64,000 nucleotides of DNA from Lactarius indigo (lineage: Eukaryota > Basidiomycota > Agaricomycetes > Russulales > Russulaceae), in contig JAFKAC010000091.1 of the NCBI GenBank assembly GCA_025766275.1, positions 1 through 64,000 on the forward strand, given 5' to 3'. A program made the position numbers and the translations under genes. The notes under the pieces are model-generated. The model did no database searches. It was not told the DNA's origin and saw only the letters and a list, made by a program, of their open reading frames with translations. Below, one piece after another: positions 53,252 to 64,000 of this stretch (positions are counted from its first letter, which is position 1; each line of letters begins with the position of its first letter).

Positions 53252-55549
53252 TCACCGCGCATACGGATGGAACCCATGTTGTCCGCGGTTCGTGACGCGC
53301 GCAGGCCCAGGGCCCTGGTTCATCCCCGGCCGACCACGCCCAACCCCACCGCCCATCATACCCATATTCTGCCGCATGCCCATACCCATGCCCATCCCAG
53401 CACCAGCAGCGCCTCCCATACCCGCCGCAGCGCCCATCCCACCTCCCGCCGGGACCATCCCACCCATGCCCGCCCCGGTCCCCGTCATACCAATCGGGCC
53501 CATCCCAAGACGCATCCCGCCGACCCCACCGGCGGCCATGCCCATGTTCGCTCCTGCGCCCATGTTGCCCGCGCTCGCCATAGGGCTCATCGCGCCGACG
53601 CCCGCATTGCCCATCGCGCCCATCCCTCCCATCCCGAATCGCCCCATGCCCATTCCCATGCCCATCATCGGGTTGAAGCCGCCCATCATGCCCATCCCAC
53701 CGCCCATCATGGCGCCGTAGGGCGTGGTACCCATCCCGCTCATCATGCGTTGGTACATCATCGACATGTCGCCGGCGCCGGGGTTGTTCATCGACATGAA
53801 GGGCATGCTGCTGCCCATCGGGGCAGCGTTCCCTGCCGCGACTTGGCCGTTGTTGAAATTGTTGGTTGGCGTGGTGGCAGCATGTCCGAGTCGTTGCTGG
53901 TCACGTTGGCTGCGTGGTTGCGCCGTTTTTACTTCAATCTAGTCTCAGGTAAGCAACGATAAGTGAGAAAAAAAATCGTGAAAACGCACCTGCTTGTCAT
54001 CAAGAATTAACCCCAGCTTTCCAACGAGCTGAGCGTCGTTGCTGTTATCTTCAAACGTGACAAAGCCGAATCCCTTCGACCGGCCCGTCTCACGGTCCAC
54101 CATTACCGTGGCGTCGACCACCTTTCCATATTTGGAAAAGAAGGCCCGCATTGAATCCGCGGTCGAATGCGGTGCCAAGCCGCCGACGAAATACCGCGTG
54201 TTGCGCAGGTGCTCCTCGCGCGGAATCGCACGTTTAGGATCGATCTGTATTGCGGGGCAAGGTCAGAAAACTTTGCGGGATGCTCAAATGGGCAGTGCAC
54301 GGACGGCCTTTCCGTCCAGGAAGTGTTCCCGGATCATGACTGCGTTGACGGACGCGGGATCCTCAAACGTGAGGAACGCAAAACCGCGCGACTTGCCGTC
54401 TGCGTCCCGAACGATGGTGCAGGCGTCGACTTTGCCGAACTCGGAAAAATAGTTTCGCAAGCCCTCTGGTTAAAAAGCAAGAAAATAAAGAGAAAAGAAA
54501 AGAAAAAAAGCATCACACGCCACCACCGCACATTCACTGAGTTAGCAAAATGGACATGACATTGCAAAAGGGGGAGGGGTAGGATGAGCAGAGATAATGT
54601 ACCATCGGTTGTATCCCAGGATAAGCCGCCGACAAACATCTTGCTGTAAGCACGTGGCGGGTAGTACCGGAAAGGAGATAAGCGACAGAGGTGCAGATGC
54701 AGAGCGGACGGATAGGCGTAGGCGAAGTAAAGCGACATAGCGGAGAACACAAGTAAGTTTTTGACGACATCTTGGGTAGCAAGATATGGAGATATGAAGA
54801 AAAACGGTACGTGAGGCGCGAGGCCATCCAAGCTCGCCGTAAACATCTGGTAAAACGCATGTAGCAGGGTAGCAGGGAGGGAGACTTCGTACGCGTGGAG
54901 ACTACCGCTAAGTAGCGTTCTGTAGACACTTCTACCGGCACACCGCCCCCATCACGTACAACAGCAGCACAGAGATCGAGTAAGTGAAGAAGACAGACGC
55001 ACCCTTCGTCTTTCATTTCAGACGGTCTAATCGGCCTCGCCTGCGCATCGGTCGTGGGACTAGTAGCGCCCGTCGAGCCAGACGGAGCGCCGGTCTGGTT
55101 GACCTGAAATTGTGCAAGACGTGCGGCGTCAAGTCGCCCTCGTTCCTGGCTTGGCGTCTGTCGATAAGCGGAGGAGAATTGTTCTGCAACCTGCGCTGAG
55201 TAGGAGAGTGGGACGCCTCCGCCGTTTGCAGAAGCTGGTTTTGGGGGCAGTGCATCAGCATTGCTTAGTCGCGGCCGCGAGTCCAGCGTGGGGATCGGCT
55301 TCGCTTCCTCGGGTTCTAGGGTAGCAGGAATCACGTCTTCTGGTGGTTCGAGGAGTTCAGCACCGGCATCGTCGCCGACAGCGTCAGTTATGTTTGAGGG
55401 GTTGTCAAGAGTGGAAACTGCAAAATCTTCTTCGAACTCTTCGCCATAGAGGCCTGAAGATTTGATCGTTACATAAAGCAACGGGGAGGGAGAGAAAGAG
55501 AGAGAATACCATCGTAGAGGTTGTCATCACTAGTTTCGACCTTTGCCAT
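53252..55549 (-). CDS. hnRNP with two RRMs, Hrp1/Nab4 - DAZAP1 type
   Basis: RNA-binding protein of the family that includes yeast cleavage factor IB (Hrp1), shuttling between nucleus and cytoplasm. The ATG at 55549 starts MAKVETSDDNLYD, spliced to an acidic region (GLYGEEFEEDFAVS) and a Q/S-rich linker. RRM1 reads KMFVGGLSWDTTDEG-LRNYFSEFGKVDACTIVRD and KSRGFAFLTFEDPASVNAV. A short linker DPKRAIPREEHLRNT leads to RRM2, RYFVGGLAPHSTADSMRAFF and RSKGFGFVTFEDNSND. Then follow IEVKTAQPRSQRDQQRLGH and a tail of about 190 residues that is almost only G, M, A and P (MGMGMGRFGMGGMGAMG), ending HGFHPYAR with TGA at 53252-53254. Both RNP1/RNP2 pairs are complete. Part of this 3' end is duplicated at 44030-44650. 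Confidence 0.93.
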
Positions 55550-55868
55550 ATGTTAAGTACGAGTTGCAGGGGACGGGAACGGGGTGGTATAGTGTACGAG
55601 GACGACAGCAGCAGGGCAGACTTGTTAACTTGACTTGCTTGGGAAAACACACATAAGAGCAAACAGTGCCAAACATCAACGCCGCTAACTTATGATGGTT
55701 GGTCCGTGCGAGGGTCCGTAACCCTCTTGACGCCTCGAGAAGCACGATACAGTTAATGCAGCAAGTACATATCAAACATTGCGTGGTGAGTGTTAACGGT
55801 AATAACCCAAGCGTCCTTAGATCATCCTCCGCTCAGCGAATTCTGTCAGTAAAAATCATGAACGACAC
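55550..55868. other. Intergenic between hnRNP and VHS-GAT genes
   Basis: About 320 bases upstream of the hnRNP start and downstream of the VHS-GAT stop (both minus strand). I see no gene or RNA. This is the likely hnRNP promoter. Confidence 0.55.
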
Positions 55869-58800
55869 TCAGTGCACTCCATTGACCAGCGCCATCTGTT
55901 GCATCAAGCGCTGCGTGCGCTCAGCAACCGCGTCGTAAGCGTAGTGCACGGGCTGTTGTGGCCAACTCCGAGGCAACGAGTCCGAGTCCGAGTCGCTTAT
56001 CCCACTATCTTCCTGCACCTGGTTCCTCGTATCACGGACGTCGGTGCGCTCGTAGAAAAGGTCGTCGGGGTTGAATGCGTCTGCTGTGCGCAACGAAAAC
56101 GTCAACGACAGATCTCTGAGCGATAGAGAGTTGTTGTTCGACTTACGATCTGGCTCTTCCGCCTCGACGACCCGCCGTTTCCCCAAGGCCTTGGCACTCG
56201 GTCTGATCGGCGTGCGGATATTTTCCTCCTCGCCGTCTTCGCCTTCGTCTTCGTTGTTCCCACGCGAGACGATGATACCCAAAGAAGGCTTCAACACGCC
56301 GCCATTCGGCGTTTCCCCGGAGAATGGCGGGGCGGAATTAGGAGGAACTGCGGCATGTAGAGAGGGTCGGGCAAGCCCACTCCGTTCAGGCGACGGGGTG
56401 TGGGATCGATGTAATACAAGCCCAGGTGAGCGAGGGCCATGCGGTGCAGGAGGAGGTAAAGCAAGTGATGGTTGAGTTGGCGCGTAATTTGTTTGGTGCT
56501 GGACAGGGATCGGGGGTAATGGATGGGGTTGGCCCGCGTGCGGTTGGAGCAGGGCGGGGATGGGTATGGGAGGTGGTTTTGGGGAGGGAGACGGTGAGGG
56601 AGAAGGGCTGCGTGAGGACGATCCGAGGGATGCAGGCATGATATCGAGGTGGTGAACATAGCCGCGGTCATCTACCACATTCTTCTACAGAGGGTCGTCA
56701 ATATAGCAGTGAAGGTGTGAGACCAGTAGCGACCTACAGAACGATCTAAACGGACTTCTTGTCGGCTGCGCTCCAACGTCTCGCGCTCGATGCCTATACG
56801 TTCAATGTCGTCGTAATCTCGCAACACGGAGGTGAGTGCCCCATTTGCCTCAAGTAACGCTCCGAGTAGTTGCTCCTCGGGTGTTGGCTCCACGGGGGAG
56901 TCTTCGCCATTTCCTTGCTTCTGGTTCTGACGATGAGGTTTGATGGTGGTGGGATTAGGCCCATTTGGCGAGTTACGGCGTTTGATCGTACGTTGCTGCT
57001 GCAACTGTTGTTGTTGAGCTTCGCGAGCAGCACGCGAGCGATCTGCCCCCGCGGTCGCCCACGGAATCTGGGCAGCGATCAAATCCTGGGATGTGAGGCA
57101 CTTTGCGTGCCACTCCTGGATACGTTATTAGCCACGTTCTCGCCGAAAGTGGTGCGGGTGCCTGCCTTGATTATGTCCTTTTCCCTCAGATCTTCCGGAG
57201 ATGCATACGTAAGGGCTTCAGAGAGGACCTGAGCGTTCCCATGCGCAAAGCGGCATTCCTGAAACAATCGTCGCATATCCTCTTCGGGGGGAATTACGCG
57301 TTGAAGAAGACCCTGATTGGGCGCCTCACGCTTCGGCCGGGTCGGCTGTTGCGGGGTTTGGGTCTGCGCCTGAGGCTGTGGTGGTGGCGGAGTTTGAGGC
57401 TGAACGTTGGGGACTGCTGCTGGAGATTGAAGTGATTGTGGGTGCACAGGCGGGTAACCAGGTGTTGGACTGAATGCGGAGCTTCGTCTTGGTGAGGGGG
57501 GATTAAACATCGCGTCGTCAGGATCGAAAGGCACACCCTGGAGGATACTTTAATCAGTGCTGAGACCGTACGCAGGAGCTTAAGCTGACCTCGTCAGGTT
57601 TTCCAGGCGGCTTAACCTTCCTCCAAAGCAGACGAAAGCTTGACTCATTTTTCAACGACGTCGCGGAACTCGCATAGGCCGCAGCTGCGAGTACATCGAG
57701 CAAACGTTCACGAACGACGGGTGAAGTGCGTTGCGAAGTAAGAACATCCTCAAGGGTGTCCATAAACTTGCTTTTCATGCATTGATGTACGAAGATTTCA
57801 GAAGAATTCCTCAACATAATGGCCCAGAGCTGTACAGATGAGATCAAAGAAGGACGAATATGACAGGTTTAATGCGCACCCGCGCTGCTGATAGTTGTTG
57901 CGGCGCTTCGCCGTATCTGAGTTTAGAGCGGATTGAGAAGATATGGATAGGTCAAACGACGGTGACGCACTTGAACTCCCTACGAAGAGCCTTTGCCGCT
58001 TCTTTGGCGTTCGCTTCGGTAGCTGAAGCACGCTCGCAGACCTCGAGAACGACCGCCCAGTCCTCAGACGAGGTAGCGGTCAGGTAACCTAAGAAAAAAA
58101 AAAGGGGGTAAGCGAGAGAGATCGGCTGGGAGTGCAAAGGGGCAATACCGATCATTCTCATGAGATCTTGTTGACCATCTTCCCGTGGATGGATCTCCCG
58201 CCGGTCCCTATCGCGCTCACCGCCCGAACTGGCCCAAGCCCAAAAACCACCGCGCTCCCTTTTTTCTTCGCGAACAGAACCTTCGCTCGGAGCATATACG
58301 GCAGTATCGTCGTCACGGAGGGTTCGTGTGGCGTCGACGTTGGTTGGAGGAGGCGGTGTGAACTGGGGGTTGAGGGCGTTGAGGATGCTGACCGCGGCGG
58401 CGCCTCCGCGGCGATCTTTCTCTCGTTCTCTGGTTTCCTTGGGATGGGATGTGCGGACAGTGTTCGTTCCCGAAAATGGTGATGCGGTCCGCGTGGTAGT
58501 AACAGGCGGGTTGGCGAGGGGGGGTGATGCCCCTGGAGGGAGGGAGGCGAGAGAAGAGGAACGGGAAGAAGTTAAAGGGACGAGCTTTGCGGTCTCTGCG
58601 GAACTGTGGTTTGATTCTGAAGGGAGAACGTGCCAGTGTTCATCGTCAGACGAGGGTGTTGGATGGTGGGTGTCACGGGTAGCGGAAGTGGGACGGAGCT
58701 GGTGAAGGGCTTGTAATGGCTGGAAATGCGTATGATGTGGTTGGGTCGCATGGAAGTCCTGTTGGAAGGATGAGATGATAAGAAAAGAGAGAAAGACGGA

Positions 58801-58912
58801 ACAAAGTGACCTCGGAAGAATTGGACGAAGTAAGATCTGGGGGAGGGACATCCCTCGAAGCCGGGGTGACCTTAGCGAGCTTGGGCTTGTCCCTTGTAAA
58901 TAGTTTTCGCAT
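55869..58912 (-). CDS. VHS-GAT domain protein (Lsb5-like endocytic/trafficking adaptor)
   Basis: Probable ubiquitin- and clathrin-linked adaptor in endosomal sorting or actin-coupled endocytosis, by similarity to yeast Lsb5. The ATG at 58912 starts MRKLFTRDKPKLAKV. A disordered S/T/P-rich region (about 250 residues) comes next. The VHS domain spans three exons (YLTATSSEDWAVVLEVCERA, EANAKEAAKALRREFK, LWAIMLRNSSEIFVHQCMKS, SPVVRERLLDVLAAAAYASS). A Q/P-rich linker leads to the GAT domain (IPPEEDMRRLFQECRFAHGN, LSEALTYASPEDLREKDIIK, LLGALLEANGALTSVLRDYD). The last exon is a long disordered tail with NPDDLFYERTDVRD near the end, stopping at 55869-55871. The N-terminal extension makes it about twice the length of yeast Lsb5. 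Some inner exon borders are approximate. Confidence 0.85.
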
Positions 58913-59407
58913 GGAAGAGGAGAGAAGAAACAAGCAAGAAAAGGGATGAAATGAGATGAGCAAGTAGAAGAATGAGAACGGGAACTAGTTTGATGAGGGA
59001 TCGACTGGCGTGACTGTTAGATCAAGCACCCAATATCCTATTTCTTTTTTATTTTATTTATTCTACCTCCCTACCGCTACGGCTCCTCCATACCCGCCCT
59101 CCGTCCCCATTCGTGCCTCATGTCGGTACTACTGACACCTCTCATCGCTATGCTTGGTGTCGTGTCGTCTTCCGGCTATTCATCTGCAATCCTTCCCGAG
59201 AGGTCAAGCCTGCGTATCTGCACCGCCACCTCGGGCTCACGTACGAGTACGGCAGTACTCTGGTCAATCCAGTGCAACATTATTCGAACTGACCCCATCT
59301 CGGAGAGTGTGTGTATTTGGCGCGCATGGAAAGGAGGTGGTTACAACCGTGTATGCGGAGACAGTATTACATGTAAATAAAACGCCAAGAAAACGCCGTT
59401 ACCATCG
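58913..59407. other. Intergenic, VHS-GAT promoter and NNF1 3' flank
   Basis: About 495 bases between two minus-strand genes. There is an AT-rich patch at 59038-59063 (TTTCTTTTTTATTTTATTTA). An open frame at 59120-59380 has no recognisable features and I do not call it. Confidence 0.5.
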
Positions 59408-60252
59408 TCATGGAGGAGGGTTTATAGCACTTTGTGTCTCGGCTGTCAAAAGCGTCCATGCCTGCACGTCTTCCAGTGGCAGTTCCCGCCACTTCGCGTA
59501 GATCTGACCAGTGGGCGTGTCACTTAGTCCGAGAGCACAGCCAGGGAGTGTTCGGACGAACCTCGTCAAAGAATGCGAACATCTCCGCAGTTTTGGCCTC
59601 CGTTCGTTCCTGTGCCGCCACGTTCTCTTGCACCTGTTCGTACAGCTCCACGTTTTCCTTCTTCATCTGTGCGGTCAATGTGAATCTGTCTGCACTTTTT
59701 TTTTGGGGGGGCACGCACCTGCGCAAGTCGCGCACGGAGTAAGTCCCGTTCGCGTTCAAGGGTAGGTATCGTCTGCCCGCGCGTCGCCTCCCGGGGCTGC
59801 AGGTCCTCACGCCAGCGATCCGTAGCAGGTGTCTCACCCCGCTGCCGTCGTGTGCGCGCCTCGGTCACGACGCGATGTAGAACATCGATTCGTTTCTGGA
59901 CGTCATACTGTTCAAACAGTTTGTCCGTACCATTCTATGAGAAAGACAGTCTAAGAGAGGTAATGATGATGGTTGAGGGGTAGTGACGCACGATGATATG
60001 AGTTTCGATGAAACTCGAGACGGTTTTGAAGACGCCCTCTGCCCCGTTGGGTTGCTCCTCGCACCAAAGAGGGAAACATTCGGAAAAGTCCTTGTAACTA
60101 GGTCAATGAAGGTCTTCTTTGAACAACCGGTACAAAGAATATAGAGCGGGGGGACACGGACGTCCACTTGTGCGCGGCGCTCTGAATGGCGAGTTGAAGG
60201 GCCGCATAGAATTGAGTCCATCGCTTACTGGGTGTCGAGCTATCGGATGCCA
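59408..60252 (-). CDS. NNF1: Kinetochore MIND/Mis12-complex subunit Nnf1 (PMF1 homologue)
   Basis: Structural subunit of the Mis12/MIND complex linking the inner kinetochore to Ndc80. The ATG at 60252 starts MASDSSTPSKRWTQFYAALQ with LAIQSAAHKWT, then an intron, and YKDFSECFPLWCEEQ, VFKTVSSFIETHI. The next exon carries the family core NGTDKLFEQYDVQKRIDVLH, RVVTEARTRRQRGE, DRWREDLQPREATRGQTIP and a coiled coil LERERDLLRARLAQ. A third part has MKKENVELYEQVQENV and MFAFFDE, spliced (GTTCGT to CAG near 59500) to IYAKWRELPLEDVQAW, ending SAINPPP with TGA at 59408-59410. About 210 residues, normal for the family. The frame past MFAFFDE without splicing hits a stop, which supports the last intron. 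Confidence 0.88.
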
Positions 60253-60614
60253 TGACAGGCTGAGAAAAGACAAACAATAGGTCGCGTCGCGATCACGGGA
60301 TTGGTCGAGGTCAAGCGTTTATACGTTTATGGGTCCGTCATGGGTCCGTCCCTTGGTCCGTCCATTTCCGTGGACAGGCGATACTAACGGTTCGGACCAA
60401 GACCGAACGTGGCTACTGACTTTTGTGTAAGAGCGCTCGATAAAGGCCGGTGGTGTATGAGTTACAAAGATAATGGACGACCGAGGGACGCAAATTGTCC
60501 TTAAGTACATGTTCGCTACCTTTGAATTCCAAGTGACGACGCTCGACGATCAGCACGAACAGAGCTATGAAGGATATGCGACGATCAGAGCCAGAAGCGT
60601 GCCTACTTACAGCA
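60253..60614. other. Intergenic between NNF1 and the GH3 gene
   Basis: About 360 bases upstream of NNF1. It includes tandemly related GGGTCCGTC-type motifs at about 60330-60362 (GGGTCCGTCATGGGTCCGTC, then a partial third copy). No gene recognised. Confidence 0.5.
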
Positions 60615-62701
60615 CTATCGAGCCCAATCAGGAAGTACATTTCCTCCACAAACAGGCACATTCCCCTTCGCAACCTCCTCTCCAAAGATCACCGCAGCCG
60701 CAGCATCCAAGGCACCCACTGTAAACTCGAAACTCGCTACGTACCCGACGTCACGCAATCCCTCGATGTCCGCCGGCGCTGCCAGCAGGTCGTACGGTGC
60801 ACAACTCGCGAGCACGACCACCCTCCGCAATTCCTTCCTCAGACGGAGGACCTCTCGCAGCTTGTCCAGCTGCCAGGTAGAGCGATCGGCGTTTCGGGTC
60901 ACGAAAAGCACGGAGGTCGCATGCTCGATCGTGTCTTCCAGCTCTGCGCCGAGCGGCTCATCTGGTGAATACACGACATGCTCCGACGCGCCGTTCACAC
61001 GTTTGCGCACGTTTTCTGCAAGGGCTATGTAGGACGACCCCGCGGCGCTGTCTGCGTCGTCGTCCACAGCAAGATTCAGCGATTCCATGCGCGGGGTGAG
61101 TACCACAGCGGGTCCGGATTTGGGCAGGGGAACAACGGCGCTGGGGTTCCGAACGAGCGCGATGGAGGCCGCGTAAGTCTGGCGACTCAGCACCGCGTGC
61201 TCCGCTTTCAAACGAGCCCACCCGGTCTCGTCGAACTCCCGCCCGAGGACCTGCTCCCAGCTACCCGCGAATGCGTCTTTCAAAACCTCGATGCGCAGTC
61301 TGCTCGTGCGCAGCTCCTCGTGGCTGAGGGTCCCGCTTCGTATTGCACCGTATGCGGCTTCCAGGGCACCCCGTTGGCGATCGAAACGATGGCATATCAT
61401 AGCGATGTCGGCGCCTGCGCGCAGGGCATCGACGGCGGCGACCGGGACGCTGCCCTCGCGCGCTGCGACGGCCTCCATTTCGAGACAATCGGTGACCACA
61501 ATGCCGCCGTATCCGAGAGACTTGCGGAGCAGACCACCAATCACTGTGTGCGAGAGCGAAGCGGGCACTGCATCACCAGTAATAGCAGGCAGAGCCATGT
61601 GGCCTACCATGATGGTCGCGACCCCGGCATCGGACGCTGCTCGGAAGGGTGTGAGGTCGTTTTGGGCGAGCGAGGTGACATCCTTGGAGATGATTGGAAG
61701 GGCTATGTGTGAATCGATGTGCGTATCGCCGTGGCCGGGGAAGTGCTTGGCTGATGGTGCGATACCCGCCTTGGTCAAGCCACGGCAGACAGCAGTCACG
61801 TATTTTGAGACCTCTTTCGGGACTTACAAATATACACGATAAATGCCACGTTTTCCAGAATCACTGTATACCGTACCGTCGCCAAAGGACCGGACACCTG
61901 TGAGGGGGAATGTGAGAACGCGCGACGATGGCACGTGGATAAGAACGAGCCTATGACAGGGTTTCGCGGATCGCTGTTCACGTCTCCGACGGGGCTGTAC
62001 GCCCAGTTTATTCCGGCGAGCTTCAGCTCAAGCGCAGATGCTTCCGTTATGCGCTCCGCGATGTCCGGCGAGCCCGCAGCGGCAATTACCATCGCCCCTG
62101 GACTGTCAACTCTCGTTAGTTCTACGGTATCCAAGAATATTGCTTCTTACGGACAATTGCGTCCCAGCTTCGTTGCTATGAGCAACGCTAAAAGCGGAGA
62201 CAAGGCCTGCCGCAGCAGCACCGGTCACCTCGTCATAAGTTTCCCGATCAGGTGTCGTGATTTGTAGTAAGCCAGACCATTTTCTTGATCTGTCCCAATC
62301 ATCAACGGACGTCCGTGCCCAGCACTCTTAGCTATCTGCTGCAACTTCCGCACCAGTGCGTGCACCTGCTTTGCGCCTGTCCGCACGCACGCTGCTCAAA
62401 GCCACCTTTCTACGCAATGGATGAGACATACTCTTAACGTTGCGCTTCATGAGAATAATATTTCTGCCGGACATTCGGGTGATTAGAACACGCAGCCACC
62501 AGGGTAATTGGGAAGCCTTTACCCAACATGATAGTCTCGAATAAGAAGTTCAATGTCGGGGCTCACGTCGTAGCCATGAAACCCAACGACGAAGTGCTTG
62601 ACAACATTTCCCTAGTTAGGAAACATGCCGCTGCAGAGCTGTGGGGTGAATCGCCTCACCTGACCAATTTCCCGTCGAATATCTTCTGTCAGCTCCACCA
62701 T
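60615..62701 (-). CDS. Glycoside hydrolase family 3, beta-N-acetylglucosaminidase (NagZ-like)
   Basis: Predicted to cleave terminal beta-linked N-acetylglucosamine, in the cytosol since no signal peptide is seen. The ATG at 62701 starts MVELTEDIRREIGQ. Exons continue HFVVGFHGYDVSPDIELLIR, NIILMKRNVKS, AKQVHALVRKLQQIAKSAGH, RPLMIGTDQENG, LVSAFSVAHSNEAGTQF, PGAMVIAAAGSPDIAERI, AGINWAYSPVGDVNSDPRNP, VRSFGDE and VSKYVTAVCRGL. The NagZ signature follows, KHFPGHGDTHIDSHIALP, with the histidine-containing loop and VVTDCLEMEAV (catalytic Asp region). A C-terminal domain of about 250 residues resembles the fungal two-domain form. The stop is at 60615. Most introns are GT-AG. The one between NPVI-G and VRSFGD keeps frame only with a GC donor (G|GCTCGT at about 61966), otherwise a lesion lies there. 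Confidence 0.85.
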
Positions 62702-63265
62702 GATGGTGTTCGTGATGAGAGGCAGAAATCACGATGGTCAAGACGATGGAAGCTTTCCATCAGGACATCAAGGCAGTTTCACGTGCACGGTGGGTCCTGT
62801 CTGCCAATTCCACATAAAGACAAGTGAGTACTGTAAGAGTACGGGTCCGAGCTGTCCGAGTCGGGTGACCGTATGGATGATATCGGCCAATCTACGTGGG
62901 AATCTTGAAATTGGCGCGCAGTGGCACCTTGCTGCTGCGATCAATCACCACACTCCTTCAATCTAAGCTCTTCTCACGACTTCCCAGTATCGTAACAATC
63001 CATCCACTCGCCTCGGGCCAGTGAGAAATACTGGTGCGCGTGGATCGCACAGTCGTCGGCCAAAATCGCTCTATTTTCCAGTATTTTCCGGTTCTCTGGA
63101 GCACGTACTTAAATTAATTCGGCCGCGGGCGCCATGGGCTAATAATATACACGGCGCAGCTCCTCCATATCTGTCGCTGTGTGCTATTTTTGGCTCCCAC
63201 ATTGCAACCTGGCCACGCCTTATTATGGCCCCAAGTGCCGTTTCTAGGCCGTACCCTGTTTCCCC
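62702..63265. promoter_or_regulatory. Divergent intergenic region (GH3 and GH79 genes)
   Basis: 564 bases separate the start codons of two oppositely oriented carbohydrate-active enzyme genes. AT-rich patches occur at about 63109-63118 and 63140-63150 (TAATAATATAC), the latter about 120 bases before the GH79 ATG. I see no gene. Shared regulation of the pair is possible but unproven. Confidence 0.45.
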
Positions 63266-64000
63266 ATGCGTCTTTGTTTCTCCCTCATCATCCCCTCTGT
63301 CTGGGCCGCCGCGCTTGCCAATGCCCAGTACAGCGTATACCAGCCCAAGAACCAGGTGATCTTTGGTGGCTCTGCACTCAACTATACCAACACCGCAGCA
63401 GCAGCTGCCGCCAGCTACACAGGAGCAGCCGCATACGATCCTACCATCCTCAACCCCCCTGCCGTCCCCAACCCCCCGATCCCCACACAAGTTCCAGTGC
63501 AGCTCACGAGCAGTGGTGGCATACCCAATTTATCGATCCCTCAAAATGGTGGCTTCTTTGGGTTCTCTATCGAGATGTCGGTGTCGAATCAAGTCTGTGA
63601 GTCCTTGTGCCATTCGCTGTTAGATGCTTTGACAGATGGGCGGCCATGATCTCAGTGGGAAAGAACAGGTGAGCTGTTTTCCATGCCCACTCTCACGCCT
63701 CGTGTCGACGCGCGTCAGCTCCTACTTACAGGTCCCGTTCTTGAATCTGATGGCAAACATCGCCGAGCGAGTTGGCTGGGTCCAAGTGCGTGTTGGCGGT
63801 AACTCGCAGGAGAACGCAGAGCTGGTCGCAAGCCTTCCGAACGGCACCATGCTTGCAAAGGATACAAATAATACCTCCGGTCCGACGAGTACACCTCCGT
63901 TGGCGTTCACGACCGATCTGCTGTACCTGATGGCGAACATCTCAAGCCTCACAAACACCCACTGGTTCCTTGGTCCGTCCCTCTACATCACTCCCCTTCT
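63266..64000 (+). CDS. Secreted glycoside hydrolase family 79 protein (beta-glucuronidase-like), 5' part
   Basis: The gene runs off the right end of the window. The ATG at 63266 gives a signal peptide (MRLCFSLIIPSVWAAALANA, cleavage likely before QYSVYQ), then an A/P-rich segment. The GH79 start follows, GFFGFSIEMSVSNQ, spliced (GTCTGT donor, acceptor at about 63642) to MGGHDLSGKEQ. After a second intron (acceptor at about 63731) comes VPFLNLMANIAERVG-WVQVRVGGNSQENAEL, PPLAFTTDLLYLMANISSLT and HWFLG, ending at a donor near 63974. N-glycosylation sites (NGT, NNT, NIS) fit secretion. Such enzymes release glucuronic acid from glycans such as arabinogalactan. The catalytic glutamates lie beyond the window. 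Confidence 0.85.

Noticed and set aside
55682..55770. Possible tRNA-like segment near GGGTCCGTAACCC
   Set aside because: No complete cloverleaf, anticodon stem or B-box consensus could be drawn.

Overview
The window is nuclear DNA of a basidiomycete, almost certainly an Agaricomycete. Genes are dense with short (about 50-75 bp) GT-AG introns. Several families are typical of mushroom-forming fungi: tandem multi-pass membrane proteins, Goodbye-NACHT-ankyrin NLR-like proteins, and GH79 and fungal GH3 enzymes. All reading is by eye. Exon joins were traced by splice motifs and family conservation; no search was run.

Layout. 0-14 kb: three tandem minus-strand copies of a multi-pass membrane protein. 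The first is a frameshifted pseudogene; the next two are apparently intact and sit inside a diverged ~4.7 kb tandem duplication. 14.2-17.6 kb: a basic, disordered, probably nuclear protein and a PDGFA-associated protein 1 (PP28) homologue. 17.6-29.7 kb: an accessory zone with a wrecked NLR gene, two retroposon-like insertions flanked by 13-bp direct repeats, an intact MFS monocarboxylate-type transporter, and a mosaic of gene fragments (NDUFA6, PDAP1, ankyrin) duplicated from elsewhere in this same window. 29.7-42 kb: housekeeping genes: complex I NDUFA6/B14, SET2 H3K36 methyltransferase, a PPR-like mitochondrial protein, an SR-type RRM protein, a RING-CH membrane E3 and eIF2-gamma.

42.4-53 kb: an NLR birth-and-death locus. 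A broken copy that lost its NACHT domain, followed by a decayed 3' end of the neighbouring hnRNP gene, lies directly upstream of a complete ~2,440-residue Goodbye-NACHT-ankyrin gene. The last third of that gene is 11 nearly identical 216-bp units, each coding two ankyrin repeats. 53.2-64 kb: an Hrp1/DAZAP1-like hnRNP, a VHS-GAT (Lsb5-like) trafficking protein, kinetochore subunit Nnf1, a NagZ-like GH3 enzyme and the 5' part of a secreted GH79 enzyme running off the window.

The intact genes are mostly unrelated housekeeping functions. The biology specific to the window is local segmental duplication. Three separate duplications have copied genes or gene ends and then decayed, and the live NLR carries a homogenised ankyrin array that looks like a rapidly evolving recognition surface.
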